From the NCBI RefSeq assembly GCF_016458235.1, contig NZ_JAEMHK010000001.1, positions 516,218-580,217 of the forward strand: a stretch of DNA of 64,000 bases, in the 5' to 3' direction. Source of the DNA: Geomonas propionica (GTDB lineage Bacteria > Desulfobacterota > Desulfuromonadia > Geobacterales > Geobacteraceae). Of the stretch, positions 1-11,584 are shown piece by piece. The notes below the pieces were generated by a model. That model was not told where the DNA came from, ran no database searches, and saw only the letters and a list, made by a program, of their open reading frames with translations. Made by a program: the position numbers and the translations under genes. Position 1 is the stretch's first letter, and each line of letters opens with the position of its first letter.

Positions 1-87
1 AAATGCGGCAGCAGCTAATTGGTTGGCGACGATGTATGGTTTGCCGGTCATATGGCGTGTTGCCGAGTATCGTTTTCAGCTAAGCCT

Positions 88-104
88 GCGACAATCGTTG
101 TCGC
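88..104. repeat. perfect inverted repeat upstream of helicase gene
   Basis: Arms GCGACAA and TTGTCGC flank a 3-base centre. The first 221 bases hold no convincing gene and form the upstream region of the DEAD-box helicase. The palindrome could be an operator or a leader hairpin, and no regulator can be named. Confidence 0.3.
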
Positions 105-221
105 GGCGGGTTTGGCACGCCCCACATTTCAGCACCCTCAGGCGAAAAGCCGCGTCCGTCCCATGGGGATGTCCGGGACGCGAGCGTGGCCTCATTTTGC
201 CCGAGGGAGAAAAGGAAACAC

Positions 222-1562
222 ATGTCTTTTGAAACCCTGAACCTCTCCGCCCCCCTCATCAAAGCAATCAGCGCCTGCGGCTACACCGAGCCGACCCCGA
301 TCCAGGCCGAGTCGATCCCGCTGGCCCTCTCCGGCCGCGACCTGATCGGCAGCGCCCAGACCGGCACCGGCAAGACCGCGTCCTTCGTGCTTCCCGCTCT
401 GGAGCGCCTCCTGGTCCCGTCCCCGGTACGCGGCAAGGGGCCGCGCATCCTGGTGCTGACGCCGACTCGCGAGCTGGCCATCCAGGTGGTGGACGCGGTG
501 AGGACCTACGGCAAGTTCATGCGGGTGCGCTGCGGCGCCATCCTGGGCGGCATGCCCTATCGTGACCAGATGATGCTCCTCTCCAGCCCGGTCGACATCA
601 TCGTGGCCACCCCGGGGCGCCTGATCGACCACCTGGACCGCCGTTCCATCAACTTCTCCCGCCTGGAGATGCTGGTGCTGGACGAGGCGGACCGCATGCT
701 CGACATGGGCTTCTCCGAGGACGTGGACCGCATCGCGGCCGCTGCCCCGGACGAGCGCCAGACCCTGCTTTTCACCGCCACCATGGATGACGCCATGGCG
801 AAACTCGCCCAGCGTCTCTTGAAGGACCCGGTTCGCGTCGCGGTGGACGTCCAGCAGGTGACCAGCCTGCAGATCGAGCAGCGCCTGCACGTGACCGACG
901 ACATGCGCCACAAGAACCGCATTCTGCAGCACCTGGTGGCCGACGCCAGCGTCACCAAGGCCATCATCTTCTCCGCCACCAAAAAGGACGCCGACCAGCT
1001 TGCCTTCGAGCTCTACTCGCAGGGGCACGCCGCCGCCGCGCTGCACGGGGACATGTCCCAGGGTGCGCGTAACAAGACCATCACCAACATGCGCCGCGGC
1101 AAGGTGCGGCTGCTGGTCGCCACCGACGTCGCCGCCCGCGGCCTGGACGTTTCCGGCATCAGCCACGTAATCAACTTCGACCTGCCCAAGTTCGCCGAGG
1201 ACTACGTGCACAGGATCGGCCGGACCGGCCGCGCCGGCGCAACCGGCATCGCCATCTCGTTCTGCTCCATGAGTGAGGTCGCTTATCTGGATCGCATCGA
1301 GCGCCTGACCGGCAAGCCGCTTCCCCAGCACGTCATCGAGGGGCTCGAGCCGACCCGCCCCCTGAGAAGGAACAACTCCGGCCCCGGCGCCCGCAACGGC
1401 CGCCCCGGCTTCGACCCGCGCAAGAAGGGCTTTGCCCCCAAAGGGCGCCCGTCCCAGGGAGGGCGTCCCGGCCAGAGCGCACGTCCGGGACAGGCGACCG
1501 GCAGGCGCGACGCCCAGCCGGTAGTCGAGTACCGTCGCGGCAGGGGCGGCGCGGGGAACTAG
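222..1562 (+). CDS. DEAD-box ATP-dependent RNA helicase (RhlE-like)
   Basis: A 446-residue cytoplasmic RNA-unwinding ATPase, probably for ribosome assembly or mRNA turnover. Visible motifs in order are the Q motif PTPIQAESIP, Walker A AQTGTGKT, motif II VLDEADRMLDMGF, motif III as TAT (FTATMDD, instead of SAT), RGLDVSG, and motif VI HRIGRTGRAG. The last 60 or so residues are a basic Arg/Gly/Pro-rich tail, usual for RhlE relatives and probably RNA-binding. The ATG at 222 follows GAGGGAGAAAAGG and begins MSFETLNL, the usual RhlE start; an in-frame ATG 36 bases upstream lacks a ribosome site. Family assignment is firm, the subfamily less so. Confidence 0.93.
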   Translation: MSFETLNLSAPLIKAISACGYTEPTPIQAESIPLALSGRDLIGSAQTGTGKTASFVLPALERLLVPSPVRGKGPRILVLTPTRELAIQVVDAVRTYGKFMRVRCGAILGGMPYRDQMMLLSSPVDIIVATPGRLIDHLDRRSINFSRLEMLVLDEADRMLDMGFSEDVDRIAAAAPDERQTLLFTATMDDAMAKLAQRLLKDPVRVAVDVQQVTSLQIEQRLHVTDDMRHKNRILQHLVADASVTKAIIFSATKKDADQLAFELYSQGHAAAALHGDMSQGARNKTITNMRRGKVRLLVATDVAARGLDVSGISHVINFDLPKFAEDYVHRIGRTGRAGATGIAISFCSMSEVAYLDRIERLTGKPLPQHVIEGLEPTRPLRRNNSGPGARNGRPGFDPRKKGFAPKGRPSQGGRPGQSARPGQATGRRDAQPVVEYRRGRGGAGN

Positions 1563-1702
1563 CCTTTTCCTTGCTTTAAGTCGTTGGTTTTGGTATCGTT
1601 TGCACCTGTGTATACGGCCCCCCGGTGTTCCGCCGCGGGGGCCGCTTGCGACTGAGCGGCGCCGGTTTCCGGCAGCCAAGAGAGATTCGAAGGGGGTAGC
1701 AG

Positions 1703-2890
1703 ATGTCCGCAGCAGTTGAACTTGGAAAGGGTCTCCATTGGATCGGGGTCAAGGACCCGAGCCTCGCCGTCTTCGACGATCTCTTTCCCACGCAGTTCGG
1801 TACCACCTACAACTCGTACCTGGTGCAGGGTGAGTCCCACATCGCCATCATCGACACGGTCAAGGCCAAGCGCTTCGACGAATTCCTGGAAAAGATCCGC
1901 TCCATCACCGATCCGGCCAACGTCGACTACATCGTGGTGAACCATTCCGAGCCGGATCATTCCGGCTCGCTGGCGCAGCTCCTGAAGCACTGCCCCAAGG
2001 CGACGGTGGTCTCCAGCCAGGCGGCGCGCACCTTCCTCGGCAACCAGATCCACGTCCCCTTCGAGTCGCGCATCGTCAAGGACAACGACCGAATCGACCT
2101 GGGCGGGCGCACCCTGAGCTTCATCGCCGCACCCTTTCTGCACTGGCCGGACACCATGTTCACCCTCTTGGAAGAGGACCAGGTGCTCTTCTCCTGCGAC
2201 GCCTTTGGCTCGCACTATGCCCCGGAAGGGCTCTTCGCCGACGAGTGTCCCGACTTCTCCGGAGAGACCCGCTTCTACTTTGACTGCATCATGCGTCCCT
2301 TCAAGGAGCGCATCCTGCAGGCGGTGGCGAAGCTCGACGGCGTCGAGCTGAAGATGCTCTGCCCGAGCCACGGCCCGGTGTACCGTAGCGACGCCAGGAA
2401 GGCGATCGAGCTGTACCAGAAGTGGTCCCAGCCTAAGGCCGCTGGGCGCCGCGTCGCCATCTTCTACATCTCGCCGCACGGCAACACTGAGCAGATGGCC
2501 GAGGCGGTGGCCAAGGGGGCCGGCGATGCCGGCGTCCACGTCACCCTGTGCCACATCAACCATGCCTCCGTCGCCGACATCCGTGACCTCATGGAGGAGT
2601 GTGACGGCCTCATCTTCGGCACGCCGACCATCAACCGCGACATCCCGAAACCGATGTGGGACGTGCTCGCCTATCTCTCCACCGTGAGCCTCAAGGGGAA
2701 CATCGGCGGCGTCTTCGGCAGCTACGGCTGGTCCGGCGAGGCCTGCCGCATGGCGGAGGAGCGGCTGAAGAGCATGAACTTCAAGCTCCCGGCGCCGCTG
2801 ATCCGCGCCCCCTTCATGCCCAAGCCCGAGATCCTCGCCGAGTGCGAGGCACTGGGGCGCGCCGTTGCCGAAGAGGTCCTGAAGAAGTAG
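1703..2890 (+). CDS. fprA: FprA-family A-type flavodiiron protein
   Basis: A 395-residue cytoplasmic flavodiiron protein expected to reduce O2 to water, or NO to N2O, using electrons from rubredoxin or a similar carrier. It protects anaerobes from oxygen and NO stress. The N-terminal metallo-beta-lactamase-like half carries the diiron motif HSEPDHSG (about residues 80-87), with further ligands in SCDAFGSH and FLHWPDTM. The C-terminal half is flavodoxin-like with the FMN loop SPHGNTEQ and a GSYGWSGEA segment. There is no fused rubredoxin or NADH-reductase domain, so the electron donor is separate. The gene stands alone between the helicase and priA. Confidence 0.9.
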   Translation: MSAAVELGKGLHWIGVKDPSLAVFDDLFPTQFGTTYNSYLVQGESHIAIIDTVKAKRFDEFLEKIRSITDPANVDYIVVNHSEPDHSGSLAQLLKHCPKATVVSSQAARTFLGNQIHVPFESRIVKDNDRIDLGGRTLSFIAAPFLHWPDTMFTLLEEDQVLFSCDAFGSHYAPEGLFADECPDFSGETRFYFDCIMRPFKERILQAVAKLDGVELKMLCPSHGPVYRSDARKAIELYQKWSQPKAAGRRVAIFYISPHGNTEQMAEAVAKGAGDAGVHVTLCHINHASVADIRDLMEECDGLIFGTPTINRDIPKPMWDVLAYLSTVSLKGNIGGVFGSYGWSGEACRMAEERLKSMNFKLPAPLIRAPFMPKPEILAECEALGRAVAEEVLKK

Positions 2891-2919
2891 CTCGTTGCCC
2901 CACCTTTCCCCCCTCTTGC

Positions 2920-2940
2920 CCTCCCCCCTCCGGGGGGAGG
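2920..2940. repeat. C-rich/G-rich hairpin repeat (family copy)
   Basis: Arms CCTCCCCCC and GGGGGGAGG flank a 3-base loop between fprA and priA. It is one of at least seven related intergenic C-rich hairpins in this window and has no T-run, so it is not a classical terminator. Confidence 0.5.
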
Positions 2941-2960
2941 AGCCACAACCACTCTACTCC

Positions 2961-5219
<2,259 letters not shown>

Positions 5220-5245
5220 GTCCACCCCTTCCACCCTCACCCCTT

Positions 5246-5274
5246 CCCCTCTCCCAGAGGGCGAGGGGTTTTTT
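5246..5274 (+). terminator. Rho-independent terminator after priA
   Basis: Stem CCCCTCTCCC/GGGCGAGGGG with loop AGA (one mismatch) is followed by TTTTTT. It is related to the C-rich hairpin repeats but has a T-run and lies 27 bases after the priA stop. Confidence 0.75.
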
Positions 5275-5298
5275 ATTACCTGCGCAGAAGACAATAAA

Positions 5299-5329
5299 AA
5301 AAGGGCCTCCCGAATGGGAGGCCCTTTTT
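5299..5329. terminator. bidirectional terminator between priA and the CbcL-like gene
   Basis: Stem GGGCCTCCC/GGGAGGCCC with a 4-base loop has As on one side and Ts on the other, so it can stop both convergent transcripts. It lies just downstream of the minus-strand cytochrome gene. Confidence 0.85.
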
Positions 5330-5350
5330 GGTTGCTGTTTCAGCAGCCGC

Positions 5351-7201
5351 TTAGTGGTGCGGATGCATGAAGGCGTAGATCATCAGCATCAGCAGAGTGA
5401 TGCCGATGAACAGCGCAGTGAAGCCGAAGGCTTTCAGGCAGAAGTCGTAGAAGATGCCGGAAGACTTCTTGGCAGCGAACTTCTCGGTGATGCCTTCTTT
5501 CTCGTAACGTGCCCACTGATCGCCACGCTCTTCCACGAACTCGTGCTTGGACATCTGGCCGTTGAAGATGACGAAGTCCATCGGGAACTTCTCCGGACGT
5601 CCGTGGGTGTTGAAGAAGTGGACCGAGAAGATGAAGCCGGTCGCCAGGAGCGCCTCGTCCGAGTGGATGATGGTGGCCACGTTGAAGGCCCAACCCGGAA
5701 GCAGCATGCCGAAGAACTCGGGGAACCAGAGCATCAGGCCGGAGCCGCCGATGGCGAACATACCCCAGAAGACCGCGATGAAGTCGAATTTCTCCCAGTA
5801 GGTCCATCTCTCGAAGGCAGGCTTGGGCCCTTTGAAGAAGAACCAGCGCACCATGCCGATCACGTCGCTGATGTCGCGCAGGTTCGGGCAGAGGGAGTCA
5901 GGTCCGAAGAGCCTCTGCAGCGGGTTGCCCTTGATGTCCTTCCTGAGGAAGAGGAAGTGGATGCTCATGAACAGCGCCATTGCGAAGTACACGAAGGTGA
6001 TGCCGGCGCAGATCCTGTGGATGAAGCCGGCGTTCGGTGCCCCGCCGTAGAGATCCATGAGGAACTTGGCCCAGATCTGGTCGCTGAACTTCAGCGGCAG
6101 ACCGGTGAGGGAGAGGCCGAGGAAGCTGATGATGACCAGCAGATGCATGAACACGTGGACCCTTTTGAAGCGGCGGTACTGCTTGTGCCCGTCGGGTACG
6201 TGGTGCAGGATGACGCCCTCTTCGAGAGCTGCCGCCTTCTCACGGTTTTCCACGAAGCCGCGGATCATCCAGAGCAGGGTGTGGATCCAGAACACGGTGA
6301 AGGTGCCGATCAGCAGGCCGGTCATCGCGATGAAGGTGTAGAAAAGGATGGGGTACTTCTCGCGGTCGTTGTGCTCACCATGAGCGTAGAACTTGGTGAA
6401 CAGCATGCTCCCTTTAGCGTGGCACTTGGAGCAGGTTTGCACCAGGTTCGCCGGGTTGACCGAGGACTTGGGGTCCTTGGAGGGGAGGATCGCGTGGGCG
6501 GTGTGGCAGTCAGCGCAGCCTGCGACCTTCTCCGGGTAACCGAGGCGGTAGTTCTTGCCGTGGTAGCTCTCCATGTAGCTCTTGACGGCCACTTCGGAGA
6601 TGTGGTTGCGCTCGACCAGTTTCTGGTCGGCGTGGCAGCGGAGGCAAACCTTGGTGTGGAACTCACGGTTGGAATGGGAGTTCGGATCACCCAGGGCCTT
6701 GATCTCGTGCAGGTTGTGGCAGTCGTTGCAAGCCGCCGAATCCTGGTTCCCGGCGAGGACGCCCTTGCCGTGTACCGACTGGGTGAAGCCGCGCTCGTCC
6801 TTGTGACACTGGGTGCACTTGACGAGGACCCTACGCTTGTCCTTGTTCCAGTAGGTGTGGCTGTGCATGTCGGTGTGGCACTGTGCGCACCCGATGCCCT
6901 TCTCGCTGTGGATACTCTTGGCGTGCTCGGCCGCTTCCTTTTTGTGGCAGCGAACGCACTGGACTTTGCCCACCTTGATCTCGCCCCTCATGTGCTTGGC
7001 GAGTTCGACGATCTCGATGTGGCAGCTGGTGCAACCGTTTTTGCCGTGAACCGAGTTGGCCATCAGGTCGGCGGAAATCTTGTTGCCGTGGCAGCCCAGG
7101 CAGGTTGCCGGATCGATGGCCAGCCCCTGTGCAGCAAAACCGGGCCGGGCTAGTGCTAGGAGCAGTAGCAGCGGGATGAGGCGTGTGAAGACTTGAACCA
7201 T
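5351..7201 (-). CDS. cbcL: CbcL-like multiheme c / diheme b quinol-oxidising cytochrome
   Basis: A 616-residue inner-membrane cytochrome. A signal peptide (LLLLLALARPGFAAQG) leads into a periplasmic region with nine CXXCH motifs (CLGCH, CTSCH, CVRCH, CAQCH, CTQCH, CNDCH, CLRCH, CADCH, CSKCH). The second half has several hydrophobic segments with His residues, like the FdnI/HydC diheme b family. This is the architecture described for Geobacter CbcL, a menaquinol oxidase used with low-potential acceptors such as ferrihydrite. From memory, cbcL also lies near glmU-glmS in G. sulfurreducens, which supports the call. The start is preceded by AGGAG on the minus strand. A paralogue cannot be excluded. 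Confidence 0.82.
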   Translation of the reverse strand: MVQVFTRLIPLLLLLALARPGFAAQGLAIDPATCLGCHGNKISADLMANSVHGKNGCTSCHIEIVELAKHMRGEIKVGKVQCVRCHKKEAAEHAKSIHSEKGIGCAQCHTDMHSHTYWNKDKRRVLVKCTQCHKDERGFTQSVHGKGVLAGNQDSAACNDCHNLHEIKALGDPNSHSNREFHTKVCLRCHADQKLVERNHISEVAVKSYMESYHGKNYRLGYPEKVAGCADCHTAHAILPSKDPKSSVNPANLVQTCSKCHAKGSMLFTKFYAHGEHNDREKYPILFYTFIAMTGLLIGTFTVFWIHTLLWMIRGFVENREKAAALEEGVILHHVPDGHKQYRRFKRVHVFMHLLVIISFLGLSLTGLPLKFSDQIWAKFLMDLYGGAPNAGFIHRICAGITFVYFAMALFMSIHFLFLRKDIKGNPLQRLFGPDSLCPNLRDISDVIGMVRWFFFKGPKPAFERWTYWEKFDFIAVFWGMFAIGGSGLMLWFPEFFGMLLPGWAFNVATIIHSDEALLATGFIFSVHFFNTHGRPEKFPMDFVIFNGQMSKHEFVEERGDQWARYEKEGITEKFAAKKSSGIFYDFCLKAFGFTALFIGITLLMLMIYAFMHPHH

Positions 7202-7599
7202 TGTAATCTCCTGTATTTAGGATCGTTTTAGAACGCTTTAATCTAGTGGGGCGCTCGCAACGGCGCCTACTTTAATACGCGCGGCTTCATAAATCAACTG
7301 AAAAAGCGTCAATTAATAAGCAGGATACAACTTTGTTAACGGCGTTTTGCTGCAATAACTGCCAGTAACCACTTTGCCGCAGGTAACATGTTTCACTGTT
7401 AATTGTTCAAGGATAACTGCATGACTTCACGTGCTAGTTGAAACTCACTAAGCATGTGTCGTGTTAGATGGTTTATTAAATTAAAAGAATGAGATGGCGC
7501 GAAAATGAGTGTGGCTTGACTATTAATATTGCGTATACGGAGTCGGGGAGGGGGGTGTGGCGAGAGAGGGGCAAGCGGAGTAAAAAGATCCCATTAAGC
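7202..7599. other. 398-bp intergenic region upstream of the CbcL-like gene
   Basis: This stretch is AT-richer than its surroundings and holds no convincing ORF. It should carry the minus-strand promoter of the cytochrome gene. I see no clean sigma54 site, terminator or riboswitch that I would commit to. Confidence 0.4.
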
Positions 7600-9453
7600 C
7601 TAGGAGGGTGCGACTCGTTGTACGATCCCCTCCGCGAGGGCGAACTCCAGGAACTCATGGGCCTCTTCCTCGGAAAGACCGATGCGGCGGCAGAGTGCTG
7701 CGGCGCCCTGCTTACCGTCCAGCGCCTGCAAGAGTTCGAAATAGGCAGGGGAGACCGATTCGGTGCAGACCTCGCCGTGGGCGGGGTAGATGACGGCGCA
7801 GGAACCCGAGGGGCGGAAGCACGCGGTAAACTCGGTCAGATCCGGTTCGCCCGCGTCCAGGATCTCCAGCACCTCGTAGTTGAAGCGCGCCAGCGTGGTG
7901 CTTGCGGCGAGGACCAGTGGCTGCTTGAGCGGGTCGAGCTTGCGCAGCTGTTTGGGCCCCGGGGGCGTCGGCGGCGTGGCCATGAGCGCGGCGGCGTAGT
8001 GGTGGTGGTAGTCGGCGAGATCGAGCGCCAACGGCAGCAGCTTGGTCTTCTTCCTTTCCTTGAAAATCAGCTCCAGGAAGTTTCTCTGCAGACCCCAGAT
8101 CTCCTCCTCGGTGATATCCGCCTCGGCGCGCTCTCCCAGGAAAGCGGCGAAGGCGGCCAGGAAGTCGCTGGGGGTGGACTTCACAGCGGCCACCACCGAG
8201 TTGAACCAGGCGACTGCCTTGCCACGGCTGTAAAAGACGTCGCAGGCTGCGGCGAGCTTGCCGGCCTGGGCCAACTGTTCCGGCGTGTACCCGGTTGTGG
8301 CCTGGACGGTGTAGGGGGGCGCGTCAAGGTGCTGCAGCCCCGAGGCCTGCGCTTTCCCGTACAGTCTCGTCCCCGGAAGCACCGCCAGGGGGAAGATGTC
8401 CAGATGGTTCGGGTAGAGCGAGAGGGCGAAGTCGAGGGAGGCTTGGAACAATTGGGGCGTGTCGCCGGGTAGCCCGTAGATCAGGTCGAAGCCGAAGATG
8501 GCGCCGCTCTGGTTCAAAAGAAAGGCGCGCTGCACGAAATCGTCGCGGTCGAAGCCGCGCCCCACCCCGCGCAGCACGGAGGCGTCGGCGCTTTGCAGGC
8601 CGATCTGCAGCGAACAGGTGATAGAGGCGAAGAGTTCCGCCATCTCGGCGTCGATGAACTCGCTGCGCACCTCGAAATGGAAATGGATCCCGGGGGCTAC
8701 CTTCCGGATCAGGCGCAGGATCTCCTTGGCCCTTTTGGAGTCCTTGTTGAAGGTCGAGTCGAGCACGAAGACCTGGGGGACCTTGAGCCGGGCGAACAGG
8801 CGCAATTCTGCCTCGATGCGCTCCATGGAGAAGCGCCGCACCCCGCCGCTCCCCTTGTGGTCGAAGCAGAAGGAGCAGGCAAAATCGCAGCCGCGGGAAA
8901 GCTGCCAGAGGGCGCCTCCGGGGATGGTCGGGTCGAGCCGCCCGGACAAATAAGGGGATGGCACCGCATCGAGCTCCATCGGGGGCGGCAGCGTCCCGGC
9001 GGTTTCGCCGGGCGCCACGATGCCGGGCAGGCCCGACGGTTGGCCGCCTGCGGAAATGACACGGACCGCCTGCACCAACGTTGCTTCACCCTCGCCCCGC
9101 ACCAGGAAATCGAAGACCCCCTCGTCCAAAAGGCCGGCCGGGTTCGCGGTCGGCTCGGCGCCGCCGGCGCACAGGACGGCGCCGGGAAGCAGCGCGCGCA
9201 GTTCCCTGGCCATGGCCACGGCATGGTCGCGGCTCCAGACGTAGATGGAGAAGGCGACCAGGTCTGGTGCGCTGCGGGCGATTTCCCGGGCACACTGCGC
9301 GGCATCGTTCTCCAGGAAGAACTCGGCGATAGTGGTCTGCAACGAGCCTCGCAGCGTCTGGTCGGCCAGGAGCGCCTCCTGCAGGAAGGCGCAGGCCAAC
9401 GGCACCGCTTGCGGGGAAGGGTGGGGATGGATAGCGATGAGGGATATATTCAT
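7600..9453 (-). CDS. B12-binding-domain radical SAM protein (DUF4080-like)
   Basis: A 617-residue cytoplasmic radical SAM enzyme of unknown substrate. The N-terminal ~180 residues resemble a cobalamin-binding Rossmann domain (LVAFSIYVWSRD, AGGAEPTANP). The [4Fe-4S] motif is CDFACSFCF, followed by a TIM-barrel core with GLQSAD and YGLPGDTP. The C-terminal third looks like the DUF4080 extension and ends in a winged-helix-like segment. The ATG at 9453 is chosen because it overlaps the upstream gene by 4 bases, a translational-coupling arrangement. An in-frame ATG 72 bases upstream would lie deep inside that gene. The reaction cannot be stated. Confidence 0.82.
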   Translation of the reverse strand: MNISLIAIHPHPSPQAVPLACAFLQEALLADQTLRGSLQTTIAEFFLENDAAQCAREIARSAPDLVAFSIYVWSRDHAVAMARELRALLPGAVLCAGGAEPTANPAGLLDEGVFDFLVRGEGEATLVQAVRVISAGGQPSGLPGIVAPGETAGTLPPPMELDAVPSPYLSGRLDPTIPGGALWQLSRGCDFACSFCFDHKGSGGVRRFSMERIEAELRLFARLKVPQVFVLDSTFNKDSKRAKEILRLIRKVAPGIHFHFEVRSEFIDAEMAELFASITCSLQIGLQSADASVLRGVGRGFDRDDFVQRAFLLNQSGAIFGFDLIYGLPGDTPQLFQASLDFALSLYPNHLDIFPLAVLPGTRLYGKAQASGLQHLDAPPYTVQATTGYTPEQLAQAGKLAAACDVFYSRGKAVAWFNSVVAAVKSTPSDFLAAFAAFLGERAEADITEEEIWGLQRNFLELIFKERKKTKLLPLALDLADYHHHYAAALMATPPTPPGPKQLRKLDPLKQPLVLAASTTLARFNYEVLEILDAGEPDLTEFTACFRPSGSCAVIYPAHGEVCTESVSPAYFELLQALDGKQGAAALCRRIGLSEEEAHEFLEFALAEGIVQRVAPS

Positions 9454-10007
9454 GTAGTCTTGGGGCGTGCCTTCAGGGAGGGCTTGCCCCCCTCGATCAC
9501 CACGACGAAATCGACGTCGCGGCAACCGTACTTCTGCATCAGGGCGGGCTTTTGCCGGTTGATCGCTTCGGCCACCTTCTCCTTGGTTATGTTTTCCACG
9601 GGAAGGTTGCAGGCGAGGCGCGCGTTGACGTACTGCTGAAAGACGTTGTCGATCTGGGATTCTTGGGGGGGAGGCGGAGCGTTGGTCTTGCTCTGCTTTT
9701 CGCCCTTCTCAGCTTGGTGCAGCGACATGCGAAAGCGATCCCTTTGGAACTTCCCCTCCTCGATCAGGCGGTTGGTGCGGGTCCACTTCTGCTTGTGCAC
9801 GCTCAGTGTGGCGACCAGGGAGTCGTACTTGAAGCGTTGGCTGGTGTTCGGGATGCTCACGTTCTGGTAGCGTCGCACGGCGCGCTCCACCGCTTCGAGC
9901 TGGCGCAACGGTTCGCGCTTCTCAATTCCGAAGAAGTATTGCTCGTACTTGATGACAAGTTCGCGCACGTCAAGCTCCAGCTTGGCTATGTCCTCGGCGA
10001 CGCCCAT
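9450..10007 (-). CDS. Hypothetical protein, MXAN_5187 C-terminal-domain-like
   Basis: A 185-residue cytoplasmic protein with no signal peptide. Residues 1-60 are helical and charged (KLELDVRELVIKYEQYFFG), a Pro-rich linker lies near residue 115, and the C-terminal part ends in FVVVIEGGKPSLK. The two-part pattern recalls proteins annotated as MXAN_5187 C-terminal domain, a poorly characterised deltaproteobacterial family; this is from memory. It is the first gene of a two-gene minus-strand operon with the radical SAM gene. Upstream on the minus strand the start is preceded by GGTGGAGG-like sequence. Confidence 0.7.
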   Translation of the reverse strand: MGVAEDIAKLELDVRELVIKYEQYFFGIEKREPLRQLEAVERAVRRYQNVSIPNTSQRFKYDSLVATLSVHKQKWTRTNRLIEEGKFQRDRFRMSLHQAEKGEKQSKTNAPPPPQESQIDNVFQQYVNARLACNLPVENITKEKVAEAINRQKPALMQKYGCRDVDFVVVIEGGKPSLKARPKTT

Positions 10008-10099
10008 GAAACCTCCACCGGAGGACTATAGCGATAAGTCTCGGTTTAGTAAACGATAAAAAGCACATGGGCAGGGGGGGAAGCGGCAAGTGAAACAGC

Positions 10100-10128
10100 T
10101 TGACCTGACCAGGCAATATTGTTAAAAA
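10100..10128 (+). promoter_or_regulatory. possible sigma70 promoter for glmU
   Basis: TTGACC and TAAAAA are separated by 17 bases and lie 35 bases upstream of the glmU start. The -10 match is weak, so this is only a candidate. Confidence 0.35.
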
Positions 10129-10162
10129 AGAGCAATTTGCTCAGTGGCAAGGGAGACTACCA

Positions 10163-11536
10163 ATGAAGAAGATATCTGCAATAGTGCTGGCGGCCGGCAT
10201 GGGGACCAGGATGAAGTCGGACCTGGTCAAGGTGATGCACCCGGTGGCTGGCCCGCCGATGATACAGTGGCCCGTCGCCGCCGCGTTCGCTGCGGGGGTC
10301 GAGCGGTGCGTCCTGGTGGTGGGGCACCAGCAGGAGAAGGTGCGGGATTATTTTAAGGATCGTGCCGAGGTGGCCTTCGCGCTGCAGGCCGAGCAACTGG
10401 GGACCGGGCACGCGGTGCGCTGCGCCATGCCCGAGATCGACGCGGCTGCGCAGACCGTGCTGATCCTCTGCGGCGACACGCCGCTGCTCACCGCCGACAG
10501 CCTGCGCGGCATGCTCGACGCCCATGAGAAGAGCGGGGCGTGCGTGACGGTGATGACGGCGAATTTCGACAACCCCTTCGGCTACGGCCGGATCGTCAAG
10601 GACACGGACGGCAAGGTGGTCGCCATCACCGAGCAGAAGGATGCCAGCGAAGCCGAGTGCCTGATCCGCGAGGTCAACGCCGGCGTCTACTGCGTCGACC
10701 GCGCCTTCCTCGCCGAGGCGGTCGAGAAGCTCGACAACGATAACGCCCAGAAGGAGTACTACCTGACCGACGTGGTGCGCCAGGCCAACGCCCGCGGCCT
10801 TGCTTGCCGCAGCTACCCCGTGACTGACGCCATCGAAATTTCCGGCGTCAACGACCGCGCCCAGATGGCCGAGGCGGCGGCGGTGCTGCGCCGGCGCATC
10901 AACTATGAATTGATGCTTTCCGGCGTCACCATGATCGACCCCTCCGTGGTCTACATCGACCGCGGCGTCAAGATCGGGCGCGACAGCGTGGTCTACCCGG
11001 GTGCCGTCATCAAGGGGAACACCGTGATCGGCGAGCGTTGCCAGATCGGCCAGAACGCGCTGATCAAGGATTGCCAGATCGCCGCCGACGTCGTCATCAA
11101 GGCGGGAAGCGTCATGGAGGACGCCAAGGTCGGCCCGGAGGCCGCCATCGGCCCGATGGCGCACCTGCGTCCCGGCACCGAGCTCTCGGCGCAGGTGAAA
11201 ATCGGCAACTTCGTCGAGACCAAGAAGGCCTTCATGGGGGTGGGGTCCAAAGCCTCCCATCTCACCTACCTGGGCGACGCCACCATCGGCCGCGACGTCA
11301 ACATCGGCTGCGGCACCATCACCTGCAACTACGACGGCGTCAACAAGCACAAGACCGTGATCGAAGACGGCGTCTTCGTGGGGAGCGACGTGCAACTGGT
11401 GGCCCCGGTCACCGTCGGCAAGAACTCCCTGATCGCGGCCGGCACCACCGTCACCAAGGACGTCCCCGCCGATTCCCTGGCCATCGCCCGCTCGCCGCAG
11501 GTGAACAAGGAAGGCTGGACCCTCAGGAAAAAATAA
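10163..11536 (+). CDS. glmU: Bifunctional UDP-GlcNAc pyrophosphorylase / GlcN-1-P acetyltransferase
   Basis: A 457-residue enzyme making UDP-N-acetylglucosamine for peptidoglycan and lipopolysaccharide. The N-terminal uridyltransferase domain has LAAGMGTRMKSDLVKVMHP and the GTGHAV segment. The C-terminal left-handed beta-helix has hexapeptide repeats (VIGERCQIGQNALIKD) and the acetyltransferase segment FVETKKAFMGVGSKASHL. Length is normal for the family. The gene lies upstream of glmS, so two steps of the hexosamine pathway are adjacent. The ATG at 10163 follows AGGGAG. Confidence 0.96.
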   Translation: MKKISAIVLAAGMGTRMKSDLVKVMHPVAGPPMIQWPVAAAFAAGVERCVLVVGHQQEKVRDYFKDRAEVAFALQAEQLGTGHAVRCAMPEIDAAAQTVLILCGDTPLLTADSLRGMLDAHEKSGACVTVMTANFDNPFGYGRIVKDTDGKVVAITEQKDASEAECLIREVNAGVYCVDRAFLAEAVEKLDNDNAQKEYYLTDVVRQANARGLACRSYPVTDAIEISGVNDRAQMAEAAAVLRRRINYELMLSGVTMIDPSVVYIDRGVKIGRDSVVYPGAVIKGNTVIGERCQIGQNALIKDCQIAADVVIKAGSVMEDAKVGPEAAIGPMAHLRPGTELSAQVKIGNFVETKKAFMGVGSKASHLTYLGDATIGRDVNIGCGTITCNYDGVNKHKTVIEDGVFVGSDVQLVAPVTVGKNSLIAAGTTVTKDVPADSLAIARSPQVNKEGWTLRKK

Positions 11537-11545
11537 CTGTCGCGC

Positions 11546-11584
11546 ATCCGGCCAAGATGGTATTCTGTACCGTCTTGGCCGGAT
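11546..11584. repeat. long hairpin in the glmU-glmS spacer
   Basis: ATCCGGCCAAGA pairs perfectly with TCTTGGCCGGAT around a 15-base centre that can extend the stem. No T-run follows, so it is not a typical terminator. It is also unlike the glmS ribozyme, which needs a larger conserved fold. Confidence 0.6.

Noticed and set aside
192..1679. Long minus-strand ORF of 495 codons
   Set aside because: It is a shadow of the DEAD-box helicase gene in high-GC DNA and encodes no recognisable domain.
5354..7153. Long plus-strand ORF opposite the CbcL-like cytochrome
   Set aside because: The minus strand has nine CXXCH motifs and membrane helices; the plus-strand peptide is low complexity.
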